From SIAQ01 sp964484265 (GTDB lineage Bacteria; Planctomycetota; Planctomycetia; Gemmatales; Gemmataceae): 64,000 nucleotides of DNA. The stretch is from the NCBI GenBank assembly GCA_964484265.1, contig CAZAFH010000001.1, positions 124,001-188,000 on the forward strand. Direction: 5' to 3'. The notes under the pieces were generated by a model, which saw only the letters and a list, made by a program, of their open reading frames with translations, did no database searches and was not told where the DNA came from. Below, one piece after another: positions 1-9,500 of this stretch (within the stretch, counting starts at the first letter, position 1; each line of letters starts with the position of its first letter). Position numbers and translations under genes: made by a program.

Positions 1-253
1 ATGTGCAGCCTGTACCTGTCACTCATGGACAAGGCTGGCGTGCGGCTCGAGCGCTTTGGCGACTCCAGCCAGCGGCTTGAGGGGGTTTGATTTTCGCGGA
101 GTGCGATATTTGCCGAACGGTACACGGGTCATGCTCGTCGAAGGAGAGCGGCGAAACGGAATGCCACTGTACTTTCCGCCTCGTGGGCGTAATCTTAATA
201 TATCGCTTGCGACACACTCAGAAGCACACCATCTTGGCGGAATCCGTCCATCC
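1..253. other. Window edge, no gene assigned
   Basis: The tssK reading frame stays open back to position 56, but the residues it would encode here do not resemble TssK. The family-typical N-terminus begins at 254. No upstream gene end, RNA gene or repeat could be recognised. Confidence 0.4.
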
Positions 254-1735
254 ATGACTGTTCGTTCGGCTTCATCGGTACTCTGGCAAGACGGCATGTT
301 CATGTGGCCGCACCACATGCAGCAGGAGGACCGTTACCGCGCCGAAAGGCTTCGCTTGGGGCATCGCTGGAACGTTCATCACAACTGGGGGCTACGCGCG
401 TTGGAATGGGACGCGGATGCGTTCCAGAGCGGTCAGTTTGAGATCACAACTCTTCAGGCACGCATGCGCGACGGAACCATCGTTGACGTGCCGGGCGAAT
501 GCCGGTTGCCGACGCTGGACCTCAAAGAGCTCATGATCGGCAAGGATCAGATCCGCGTTTACCTTGCAATCGCGATATGGAATCCAAGCGGCCCGAATGC
601 GGCTTCAGACAGCGAGGCCTCCAACGATTCGGCGGAAGGCAGTGAGCCTATCACGACGCGTTTCCGCGTCGAGCAATTTGACGTTGCGGACGAAAACGAT
701 GGCGCCGACCCGAAGCCTTTGGCCTTCCGAACCTTGAATCTGAAATTGCTCGTGGATGTTCCAGATCAAACCGGCTACGAAGTGCTGGAGATCGCGCAGT
801 TCAAGAAAGCGAGCAACGACGACGACACTCCCCAAATCGATGAGTTATATATTCCGCCGATCCTGGCGTGCGACGCCTGGAAACCGCTCGCGGAACAGAT
901 CATGCAGATGCTGTATCACCACCTGACCAGCCGAATGGACAAGCTGGCTGCTAAGGCTCAGACTCGCGGGATCACGTTTGAAACGCAGAATCCCGGCGAC
1001 AACAAGTTGCTCGGGCGCTTGGCGGTGCTGAACGAAGCGACGGCCGTGCTGAACACGCTCGCATTCGCGCGTGGCGTACATCCTTTCACGGCTTATCTAG
1101 AATTGTGCAGGCTCGTCGGGCAACTTGCAATCTTTCGTGACAACTACCGCTCGCCCAAGCTGCCTCGCTACGATCATGATGATCTGGGCGGTTGCTTCTA
1201 TCGAGTCCGCTGTTTTCTCGAAGAGGACAACGACAGTGTCGCCTACGAGGAGCGCGATTTCATCGGCGCCGGCCTGCGCATGCAAGTCACCATGGAGCCG
1301 ACCTGGCTTGAATCGGCGTTTCAGCTGTTCGTCGGCGTGCGAAGCCCCCTGGCGGCGGCGCGCGTCATCGATCTGCTGACTACTCCAGGCGAACTCGACA
1401 TGAAAATCGGCAGCGGCGATCGCGTCGATCAGATGTTCATGCGCGGCATCGAAGGGCTGGAATTCACTCTCGCCACGCAACCGCCTCGCGTTCTGCCCGT
1501 GATGTCCGACTTGACCTATTTCCAGGTCAGTCGTGATTCCCAACAGGCCGAATGGGCGCATGTGCAAGAGTCGCTCGCCCTGGCGATTCGCGTGAATGAC
1601 ACTCGGCTCGCCATCGGGCCAAGCAAGAACCTCGACGGCGAACGTACTCTTTCGCTCAAAGCCATCGACGGACATGCCGCCACCACCATGCAGTTTTCCT
1701 TATTTGTCGTCCCAGGTGAATCGGCGGCGAGCTGA
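254..1735 (+). CDS. tssK: Type VI secretion baseplate subunit TssK
   Basis: TssK trimers link the T6SS baseplate to the TssL/TssM membrane complex on the cytoplasmic side. The N-terminus reads 'SSVLWQDGMFMWPHHMQQED', matching the family start pattern (a Val/Leu-Trp, a Gly-Met-Phe, then a Pro-x-His-x-Gln-Gln). I therefore place the start at the ATG at 254 rather than at the upstream in-frame ATG at 56. The product is about 493 residues, somewhat longer than typical family members of about 450. It contains an acidic, low-conservation stretch around residues 115-150. It is followed 37 bases later by tssL and then a tssM-like gene, the order expected for this subcomplex. The rest of a T6SS locus (sheath, Hcp, VgrG, ClpV) would have to lie upstream of the window. 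Confidence 0.88.
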   Translation: MTVRSASSVLWQDGMFMWPHHMQQEDRYRAERLRLGHRWNVHHNWGLRALEWDADAFQSGQFEITTLQARMRDGTIVDVPGECRLPTLDLKELMIGKDQIRVYLAIAIWNPSGPNAASDSEASNDSAEGSEPITTRFRVEQFDVADENDGADPKPLAFRTLNLKLLVDVPDQTGYEVLEIAQFKKASNDDDTPQIDELYIPPILACDAWKPLAEQIMQMLYHHLTSRMDKLAAKAQTRGITFETQNPGDNKLLGRLAVLNEATAVLNTLAFARGVHPFTAYLELCRLVGQLAIFRDNYRSPKLPRYDHDDLGGCFYRVRCFLEEDNDSVAYEERDFIGAGLRMQVTMEPTWLESAFQLFVGVRSPLAAARVIDLLTTPGELDMKIGSGDRVDQMFMRGIEGLEFTLATQPPRVLPVMSDLTYFQVSRDSQQAEWAHVQESLALAIRVNDTRLAIGPSKNLDGERTLSLKAIDGHAATTMQFSLFVVPGESAAS

Positions 1736-1772
1736 CTCGCCGATTCTCGCCGTCGGCACTTAGAGTTTTCCT

Positions 1773-2504
1773 ATGCGTAAAGAAATCGCCGATTTTGTCT
1801 TTCCCGTGCTTCGTGCAGCCATCGAATATAAAGAAGGACTGCGTTCGAACGAGAGCGTCTGGCGTTCACGCTTTGGCGAATGCCAGAAAAAATTGCTCGC
1901 GCTGCTTCTCGCACCCGTCCCGGATTCGCTTCGAGCCGATGTCCTGGGCGATCCGCGAAGCACCGATACGGCCGGTGCCGGGACCCTGACCGCATTTCTT
2001 GGCATTCGTTACGCGCTCGCCTGTTGGCTTGACGATATTTTCATACTCGATTCCGTCTGGAACGAGCAATGGAACGCCAACAAGATGGAGTACGCACTCT
2101 ACAAACTGAACAAGCGCAACACCGAATTCTGGGAGCAGGCACAACGCTCGCAGTCTCGGCCCACACGCGACGCGCTCGAAGTCTATTACCTGTGCGTCAT
2201 GCTGGGATTTCGCGGCAAGATGAGCGAGAAACCGATCGAATTGAATTCTTGGCGTGACGCTGTCCAGATTCAGCTCACCGAACCGGAAGACCGAGTCTAC
2301 GTTCCGCCGCAAGGCTTGGTCGTTCCGCCGACGGTCGATAAAACGCTGATAGGGACGCAGAAACTGCAAACCTGGCTCAAGCGCTTCACGATCGCCAGCG
2401 CCATCGCCCTGGCAGTTGTGGCGGCCATCGCCGTTTTCACGGTGGCGCCGCTGCTCAGTCAAAAAACGCGTGATTCCACGGATGCACGCAAGAAGTTGGA
2501 ATAG
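1773..2504 (+). CDS. tssL: Type VI secretion membrane protein TssL (DotU family)
   Basis: TssL (DotU/IcmH family) is an inner-membrane component that docks the baseplate to the T6SS envelope complex. The 243-residue protein has an all-helical cytoplasmic domain with the family hallmarks 'RYALACWLDD' (about residues 77-86) and 'YLCVMLGFRGKM' (about 137-148). A single C-terminal membrane helix (about 209-231) is the usual anchor of short TssL proteins. No peptidoglycan-binding OmpA extension is present. It lies 37 bases after tssK and ends 23 bases before the tssM-like gene, so the three are probably cotranscribed. Confidence 0.88.
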   Translation: MRKEIADFVFPVLRAAIEYKEGLRSNESVWRSRFGECQKKLLALLLAPVPDSLRADVLGDPRSTDTAGAGTLTAFLGIRYALACWLDDIFILDSVWNEQWNANKMEYALYKLNKRNTEFWEQAQRSQSRPTRDALEVYYLCVMLGFRGKMSEKPIELNSWRDAVQIQLTEPEDRVYVPPQGLVVPPTVDKTLIGTQKLQTWLKRFTIASAIALAVVAAIAVFTVAPLLSQKTRDSTDARKKLE

Positions 2505-2527
2505 CTCAAACCAGCGGGGCATGCTTT

Positions 2528-4177
2528 ATGCAAAATTTCTTCGGCGCTATTTGGGCCTGGATTTCCGCGGCGATCCGGAACGTCACGACGCTGGTGGTCC
2601 GCGACACCTCGGGTCAGGTCGTTGGATCGACGATATCGCGCGTCAACAAGATCATTTGGGCCGTCGTCACGTGGATTATCATCCTGTTACTTTTCGTGAC
2701 GATCGAGTATGCTCTGTACCACTTCAATGACGCGATCAACCTTGGCCGCTGGCTGCCGGCGCTTTCGCCGAAACTGAAGCCGTTTTACGCACCGCTGCTT
2801 GGTCTGATAGTCATACTCGTTGGAGTCGTGCTGTATTTCTTGTTCGTGTCGTGGGACGCGGAAACCGAGGCGTCGCCGTTTCCGGATATAGATGCGGCCT
2901 GGAAAAGCGCAATGGATGCCGTGCATCAGGCGGGCATTCAGGCACACCAGGTTTCGCTTTTTCTCGTACTCGGCCGGCCTGAATCGGCCGAGGTAAACAT
3001 GTTCGACGGCTCTGGCACGAAATGGGTCGTCAAGCATGCTCCACCTGACCCTACTGCGCCGATTCACGTATATGCCGAGAAAGAAAGTTCTCCTAAGTCG
3101 GCGTTTCCCGGCGCGATTTACGTCACCTGCCGGGGCGCCTCGGTTCTGGGCAAACTCGCAGGCATCCTGGCGCGCGACGAAACCGTCCTGCCGCCGGCCG
3201 CCCTTGCAGACGACTCGCTCGAAAACGCCGACGCCACGGTAGGCGCCGTGGATCGCGATGCGATCAAGGCCAAGGAGATCATCGCGGCTTCCCTCGGGCG
3301 CGAGGCTACCGTCCTGGAGAAACGCAAAGCCTATCGCGCGGAGCGCGGAAAGCCGCTTGGCAACGATCTCATGGCCGATAACGAGGAAGTGACCAGGCTA
3401 AAGGCGAGGCTTGCTCACCTCTGCCGACTGATTGCGCGGGAGCGAAAATCCGAATGCGCCGCCAACGGCATCCTTCTCCTCATCCCGCTGGCAGGAACCG
3501 ACACGATTGGCGAGGCCCAGTTGACCGCTCAAGCTGCTCTGGAAGATCTCTCAACGGTTCGCACGGAAATGAGGATCGATTGCCCCGTCGTCACCATGTT
3601 GGTCGATCTCGAAGACCTGCCCGGTTTCAGCGAGTTCCTCAGCCTGCAACGGCCGAAAGAGCTAGGCAGTCGCCGCGGCGGCAGCTTTCCAATGTCTACG
3701 CGGATGTCTACCGAGGAACTGCGACGCCAGCTGCGAGCGTCGCTGTCGTGGATCTGCACGACCTACATGCAGGATAGCGTTTACTCCGTTTACCAAACCG
3801 AGACCGAAGCGAACAAGGAGGTCTCGCCGCTCTTCTTGCGCAACTCGCGGCTCACGCTGCTCCTGACGGAACTTAACGAACGTACCGAGGCGGTGTGTGA
3901 CATCGTGATGTCGTCCATTATGCCAGAGAATGCGCCCATGTTCCGCTATTCGGGTTTCTACTTCGCAGCGACAGGAGCCGTGGGTGTGCAGGGATTTGTC
4001 GGCGGCGTCCTTCAAAAAATGGTGAAGGAGCAGGCCAGCGTCACCTGGACCCAGGCCGCCCTGGACGCGGACGCCGAATCGCACAAATTGGCCGGAACCT
4101 ACGCCACGGCGACGTTCGCCATGCTCGCCTTTACGGGCGTCCTCGTGGCGGGCACGGCTTATTATTTCTTGCGATGA
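2528..4177 (+). CDS. Short TssM/IcmF-like type VI secretion protein
   Basis: The 549-residue protein has two membrane helices near the N-terminus (about residues 40-62 and 86-108) and another at the C-terminus (about 527-547). Between them is a soluble domain that resembles the N-terminal cytoplasmic region of IcmF/TssM. Position after tssK and tssL supports this. Full TssM proteins are usually above 1000 residues with a large periplasmic part that binds TssJ; that part is absent here. The place where the P-loop of IcmF GTPase-like domains would be expected reads 'VLGRPES', which lacks the GxxxxGK[ST] pattern, so nucleotide binding is doubtful. No frameshift is visible; the ORF ends cleanly and the next gene is convergent 23 bases away. 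I infer a naturally reduced TssM rather than a fragment. Confidence 0.7.
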   Translation: MQNFFGAIWAWISAAIRNVTTLVVRDTSGQVVGSTISRVNKIIWAVVTWIIILLLFVTIEYALYHFNDAINLGRWLPALSPKLKPFYAPLLGLIVILVGVVLYFLFVSWDAETEASPFPDIDAAWKSAMDAVHQAGIQAHQVSLFLVLGRPESAEVNMFDGSGTKWVVKHAPPDPTAPIHVYAEKESSPKSAFPGAIYVTCRGASVLGKLAGILARDETVLPPAALADDSLENADATVGAVDRDAIKAKEIIAASLGREATVLEKRKAYRAERGKPLGNDLMADNEEVTRLKARLAHLCRLIARERKSECAANGILLLIPLAGTDTIGEAQLTAQAALEDLSTVRTEMRIDCPVVTMLVDLEDLPGFSEFLSLQRPKELGSRRGGSFPMSTRMSTEELRRQLRASLSWICTTYMQDSVYSVYQTETEANKEVSPLFLRNSRLTLLLTELNERTEAVCDIVMSSIMPENAPMFRYSGFYFAATGAVGVQGFVGGVLQKMVKEQASVTWTQAALDADAESHKLAGTYATATFAMLAFTGVLVAGTAYYFLR

Positions 4178-4200
4178 TTGACGCACGGATCGCCCAATCA

Positions 4201-5901
4201 TCATTTCTCCGCACGCTCGACGGCGATTGCCGCGGCGGTAAGCAGATTCGATAGAAGCTCCGTATCCTCGGCTGAGAAGGCAGCGTTCTTTGTATTCGCG
4301 ATTTCGATCACGCCGATCACGGATTCAGTGCCGTTCAGGATGGGCAATGCCAATAAATTTCGCGTCTTAGAATCTTTGCGGGGATCGGCGGAATCCGAGC
4401 CGAGGTTTACGGGTTGTTTCGTCCTCACCACGTCACCAGCGATGCCGACGTCGAGCGGCGAACGCCATTCTTCTACTTCAACTCCCGAGAGAGTCGGCGC
4501 CCAGAATTCGCCCTGATCGCGGTCGACGATGTACACGATCGCTCGTTCCGCATGCGTCAACCAGGCCGCCGCCTCGGCGAGGTGACGTACGAGTGCGGAG
4601 AGATCGGTGCAACGCATCAGCCGACACGCCAGGTCGAAGACGAGTTGCACGCGGTCGGCGCGTCGATGTCCAACCATGACGGCGGTATTCTCGCCTTTGC
4701 GAGGCGGTTCTCGCCAAGCCCGCATTGCATGCATCACACGCTGAAGAATCCCGGTTCGGCGTGCTTGAATTGGCTTGCCTGCCAGGAACGCTGCCAAATC
4801 CTCCGCCAGCGCCGCCATCGTCGGATAACGATTGCCCGGCTCCGTATTGAGGCAATGTAGACAGATCGTTTCCAGTTCGCGCGAGATCCCTGGCGTCGTT
4901 AAATTCGGTTGCGGGCGAAGCGATTTGCTTCCCAGCAGGGCGCGCAGAATTTGCCCAATGCCGAATACGTCGCATGCGGGACCAAGTGCTTGCCGGTCAC
5001 CGTTTGCGAGTTCCGGAGCGCGGTAGTTGGCCAATTCCGACAAATCGGAACGCGGAACGGGATCACAAAAACGGGCGAGGCCGATGTCGGTAATTTTCAG
5101 TATGCCGTTGAAGCTCACCAGGATGTTTGCGGGCGTCAGATTGCCGTGCACGATACCCATGGCGTGGATGTCGCGAACGGTTCGGGCGAGGGATTCTGCC
5201 CATTGCGCCGCCTGGCGCGGCGAGACCGATGGATCGCCCACGCGACTGAGCAAATTTCCCTCGACGCGTTCCTGTGCCAGGACCAGCCGGCCCGCGTCGA
5301 CTGCGATCTCGTAAATGGGGCAAATGTGTGGATGCCGCAGGGAGGCCAATTTCGCTGATTCGGCGTGAAGCGCCGACGCGGCGTCGTCGACACGGCGCGT
5401 GCAAGCGAGCACGACCTTGAGGGCGACGCTGCGATCCTGGCTAAGCTGGCGCGCCTTGTAGACGACGCCCGTCGCACCGCGCCCAATCCATCCCGTGATG
5501 GCATAGCCATCGACCGACGGATACGGCGTGCTTCGGTTCGGCGATTGCTGACGCACCGGTTTGGATTCGGTTTCTTCGGGCGGCGCCGGCGTGTCGGCGA
5601 TCATCTCCCAGTCGAGGCCGCCATCGACCTCGAATTGCAAGGCGAGGTCCGCAGCCAAATCGGGAAATCGCTGCAAATATTCCTGCTGGGTCGGTGCTTC
5701 GCCGGCTTTTTCGCGGAGTACGATTTCGTTGTAGATGAGATCAAGAACAATGCCAGAATCGGTTGCCAGTGCTGGAATGCGTTGGATAAAGTCCTCGACG
5801 AGAACTCGCTCATTCTGGCTCCAGCGGCGGCGCTGCTCGTCAAGAATGTCGTCCACGATCTGCGGTGAGATGGCAGGCGGGCGGTCCGCAGGCTTACTCA
5901 T
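4201..5901 (-). CDS. Kinase-fold protein with C-terminal GAF domain (probable pseudokinase)
   Basis: A Ser/Thr kinase-fold domain spans about residues 130-400 and a GAF sensor domain about 425-565. The first 100 residues resemble the leader of planctomycete ECF-linked kinases. The glycine loop ('GRGATGVVY') and the ATP lysine ('VALKVV') are intact. The catalytic loop reads 'HGNLTPANIL' where active kinases have HRDLKPxN, so the catalytic Asp is Asn and the following Lys is Thr. DFG is 'DIG'. I confirmed the Asn codon in the DNA (AAT, near 5140). The product may bind ATP without phosphorylating. The start is the ATG at 5901, overlapping the upstream sigma factor stop by 8 bases, so the pair is translationally coupled. 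The GAF domain could sense a small ligand. Confidence 0.82.
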   Translation of the reverse strand: MSKPADRPPAISPQIVDDILDEQRRRWSQNERVLVEDFIQRIPALATDSGIVLDLIYNEIVLREKAGEAPTQQEYLQRFPDLAADLALQFEVDGGLDWEMIADTPAPPEETESKPVRQQSPNRSTPYPSVDGYAITGWIGRGATGVVYKARQLSQDRSVALKVVLACTRRVDDAASALHAESAKLASLRHPHICPIYEIAVDAGRLVLAQERVEGNLLSRVGDPSVSPRQAAQWAESLARTVRDIHAMGIVHGNLTPANILVSFNGILKITDIGLARFCDPVPRSDLSELANYRAPELANGDRQALGPACDVFGIGQILRALLGSKSLRPQPNLTTPGISRELETICLHCLNTEPGNRYPTMAALAEDLAAFLAGKPIQARRTGILQRVMHAMRAWREPPRKGENTAVMVGHRRADRVQLVFDLACRLMRCTDLSALVRHLAEAAAWLTHAERAIVYIVDRDQGEFWAPTLSGVEVEEWRSPLDVGIAGDVVRTKQPVNLGSDSADPRKDSKTRNLLALPILNGTESVIGVIEIANTKNAAFSAEDTELLSNLLTAAAIAVERAEK

Positions 5902-6487
5902 GGTCGTAGTCGTCCAGGTCAAGCTCGTGGGCGACGCGGTCCATGGCCCGTGCCAGCTTCTTACGCAATGCTTCCGGGCTGCTGCCGAGCTGCTCGGCGA
6001 TGGCGGCCCAGTCGTGCCCTTCCTTGCGCAGTTCGCGCAGCTTGCGCTCGTCGTCGGACAACAAGCGGTCCGCCTTCGCCAGCAGTTCGTGTCCGGCCAC
6101 AATCTGGCTAGGCGTCGCATCGGCAGCGGCGAACTGGCCTTCGTCGATCTCGCCGCCCTGCACCCGGCGATAATCCCGGCATTGCCGCTGCTGGGTGTTT
6201 ACTTGCTTCGCGAGTTTATTGCGTGCAATCGCCACGAGCAGCCGAAGTAGCTGATCCGGCTTTTCGATATCGAATTGGCCTGCGGCGGTGCGAACGAAGA
6301 AGCTGGCGAAAACCGATTGGCAGATGTCCATCGAATCGAGAACGCGCACTAGCCGGGTGTCGGCAAGGCGGAACCGGACGGCCCGCCTTATCGCCTGCTC
6401 GTAGCGCTGCACAAGTTCCGTCGCGGCATCTTGATCGCCGATACGAACTTTGCGGATAAGCTCGTCGAACGACGTGGGCTCCGGCAT
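5894..6487 (-). CDS. ECF-type RNA polymerase sigma factor (planctomycete type)
   Basis: The product is a 197-residue sigma-70 family factor with region 2 at about residues 8-80, including the 'DSMDICQSVFASFF' stretch typical of the planctomycete ECF groups. Region 4 at about 140-190 forms a helix-turn-helix ('WAAIAEQLGSSPEALRKKLA'). I chose the ATG at 6487 because a purine-rich Shine-Dalgarno (GGAGGAGA, 6490-6498) lies just upstream; the ORF can extend 24 bases further without support. No anti-sigma gene is adjacent. Instead it is coupled to the kinase-fold/GAF gene, as in planctomycete ECF groups thought to be controlled by a linked kinase. Confidence 0.9.
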   Translation of the reverse strand: MPEPTSFDELIRKVRIGDQDAATELVQRYEQAIRRAVRFRLADTRLVRVLDSMDICQSVFASFFVRTAAGQFDIEKPDQLLRLLVAIARNKLAKQVNTQQRQCRDYRRVQGGEIDEGQFAAADATPSQIVAGHELLAKADRLLSDDERKLRELRKEGHDWAAIAEQLGSSPEALRKKLARAMDRVAHELDLDDYDHE

Positions 6488-6586
6488 GAATATTCTCCTC
6501 GGGGGATCCAACCCACAAGTTTATCGTACCGGACATACCGCATCCACGGCAAGGGCGTTTTCGACGCCTTCACGACATCAATTGCA

Positions 6587-9500
6587 CTAATTTCCCTTCA
6601 GGGAGGCCTGACGCCGCAGTCGTTCGGCGTCGGCGGTGCTGAGGTTCTTGAGTGCCGCATCCAGGTGTTGCCGGGCGTCACTGTCGGCGGGATTGGCCTG
6701 CACCACGAGACTCCAGTGGAACGCCGCCGCGTAGTAGGAGATCTGTCGAAGATTCTCGTAGTGGATCGCCCGTTCGCGATGCCACCAGGGTCGCAGTCGG
6801 CTCATGCTCGCGCGGTAGGCGGACTCCTCGGTCGACACGTCGAGATCGACGAGTTGGAACCAGTTAGCCACGGGCACGGCCAATTTTTTGCCGTTGGGAC
6901 TGACGGGCGTGGATGCGATGACTGGATCGGGCACGCCGGCATCGGGCAGCATCTTGCCGGTTGTCACATCCCAGGCGACGAGTTTTTCCGCCAGGTCTCG
7001 GCTATATATTTTCTTGCCGTCGGCGCTCCAGCCGACAGACTCGACAGGCTTGGCGTGCTGGCCTCGGAAGATGGGGCTGATTTTCGCCGTGCTGGCGTCC
7101 CAAAGACGGACGGTTTTATCCAGGCTGGCGGAGACGATGTATTTTCCGTCCGGGCTAAAAGCGACGCTGGTCACGAGGTCGGCATGTCCCTGGAAGGTTT
7201 TGATGGCCTGTCCGGTCCGCGCGTCCCAGAGGCGCACGGTTCCGTCTTTGCTCGCGGATGCGAGGCGTTTGCCGTCCTGGCTGAAGGAAAGATTCATGAC
7301 GCCGCTGGCGTGACCTTTCAGCCCCAGGACGAGGTCGCCCTGGGCGTCCCAGAGGATGACTCGGCCATCCTGACCGGACGATGCGAGAAAATCATCCGCG
7401 GGGGAAAACACGACACTGGTGATGCCGCTGCTGTGTTCGGTCCGGTCGAAAATTGCTTTCTGGTTCTTGATACTCCAGACGTGGATCGAGCCGCTTCGGT
7501 CAGCCCAGGCGAGGCGCTCGCCGTCGGTACTGAAGGCGACACTGGTGATTTCGCCCGCGCCGCTCTTGGCGTCTTGTTGATGCGACCAAATCTCTGCGCC
7601 GGTTTGAGCGTCCCAGATCTTCACGAACTTGTCCATGCCAGCGGAGGCGAGGCGCTTGCCATCACGGCTAAAGGCGACGCAGGTGACGGCAGCGGCGTGG
7701 CCCTTGATCTTCACGCCCAGTTCCGTGCCCGATTTGGCGTCCCAGAGTTTGACTTTGCCGTCCTGCCCACACGATGCGACGCGCGATCCGTCCGTGCTGA
7801 ACGCCACGCCGAGGACTTCCTTGTTGTGCGCCTTGATTGAAAGGGCGGCCTTGCTGTCCAGGCCGTTCCAGACGTGAACCATGCCGTTCCATGTTCCCGC
7901 GGTCAGGCGTTGCTTGTCATCGGGACAGAACGACAGGCACGCGACCGCGGCGATAGGTCCGGTGAACGGTTGCAACTCCTGGCCGTGCGCCAGGTCCCAC
8001 AATTTCACCGACCAATCGTTGCTCGCCGAGACCAGCCGTTGACCGTCCGGGCTGAAACTCAGACTCATGACGGATTTGGTGTGGCCCTGAAGCGTTTGCA
8101 CTTCGTTGCCATAACGTGAACCCCAGATCTTGATGGTGCCATCGAGACTCGCGGACGCCACGTTTTGACCGTCGGGGCTGAAAACCACGCTGGTGATGCG
8201 AAGGGCGTGCCGGCTCTTGGCCAATCGTTCCTCGCCAGTGGCAAGGTCCCATACCTTTACCGTTTCGTCCATGCCGGCGCTCGCCAGCTTGGTTCCGTCC
8301 GGACTGAACACCGCGCCGGCGACGCCGTTGGTGCTGCGCATGAAGGTCAGAGCGACTTCAAGCGTTTCCGCGTTCCAGACCAGTACGGTGTTATCGAGGC
8401 TCGTCGATACGATGCGTTTGCCATCGCGGCTAAAATCGAGCGATGAAATTCGGTGCGTGTGCCCCTTCTTGAAGGAAAGGATATTATCCAGCGTGCTCGC
8501 GTCGGAGGACTTTAGCACACCGGTTTCGCTTGCGGAGACGATGCGTTTTCCATCCGGGCTGAAGGCCAGGCAGGTGATCGGTTCGTCGTGCAGTTTGCCT
8601 CCGGTTTTGACGAGTGTGCCTTGCGGGACGTTCCAGAGTTTGATCGAGCCATCGGCGGCGGAGGTTGCGAGGCGTTGACCGTCGGGGCTGAAGACGAAGG
8701 TTGCGATGCCGTCAAGCGACTTGAGTAACTGTCCGGTGCGGGCGTCCCAGATTTTTAGATTACCGGCAACAGCGCCGGCCTTGCCGTCTTTGCGGTCGTC
8801 CTTGCCGACGGACACGGAAGCAATCCATCGGCCGTCCGGGCTGAAGGCGACGTACCGCACGGGAGCGACGTGGCCGTAGAGCGTGGCATAGCTGCCTTCG
8901 AATTGTCGCCGCAGGAATTGCCAGCCGGCGAGGCGAAACTGCGGATCGACGTTCTCGAGCATTTCGTTTGCTAGGATGACCTGGCCTTCGTCCCAGCGAT
9001 TTTGCGCCATCATCGTGCTGTTGACGGCCAGCGTTCGGGCGGCGTCGTCGCGAGCTTTCTTGGCGTCGCGGCGAGCCTGGTCGGCGAGGGTTTTGGCCTC
9101 GTCTGCTAGTTTCTGCTGCTCGACGGCCAACTTGGTGGCCTTGATGGCGGCGGCTTCCTGCTCCGCGGCGCGTTTGCCCGCGACTTCGGCGAGCTGCTGT
9201 TGCTTTTTGACTTGCTCGCTCGCCTTGTCAGCGAGATCCTGCTGCTCCTTGGCCTTGAGTCTGGCGGCATCGGCGATTACTTCTTGGGCCTTGGCGTCGT
9301 CGCGTGCCTTGTCCATGTCGGCGACGGCCAGGGCTTTCGCTTTTTCCGCTTCTTCTTTTCCCTGGTTGGCTTCCTTGATCTTGGCGATGTAATCGCTGAG
9401 CCGGGAGTTCTCTTGATTCACATACGCATTGAACACCAGTGAAAACGCCAAACCGACGAGCACGGCTGCCGCCGCCCCGGCGACCATCGTGCGGTGTCGG

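Noticed and set aside
6431..7840. 469-residue plus-strand ORF antisense to the WD40 region
   Set aside because: It mirrors the repeated WD40 codons on the other strand, has no family motif and no ribosome site.
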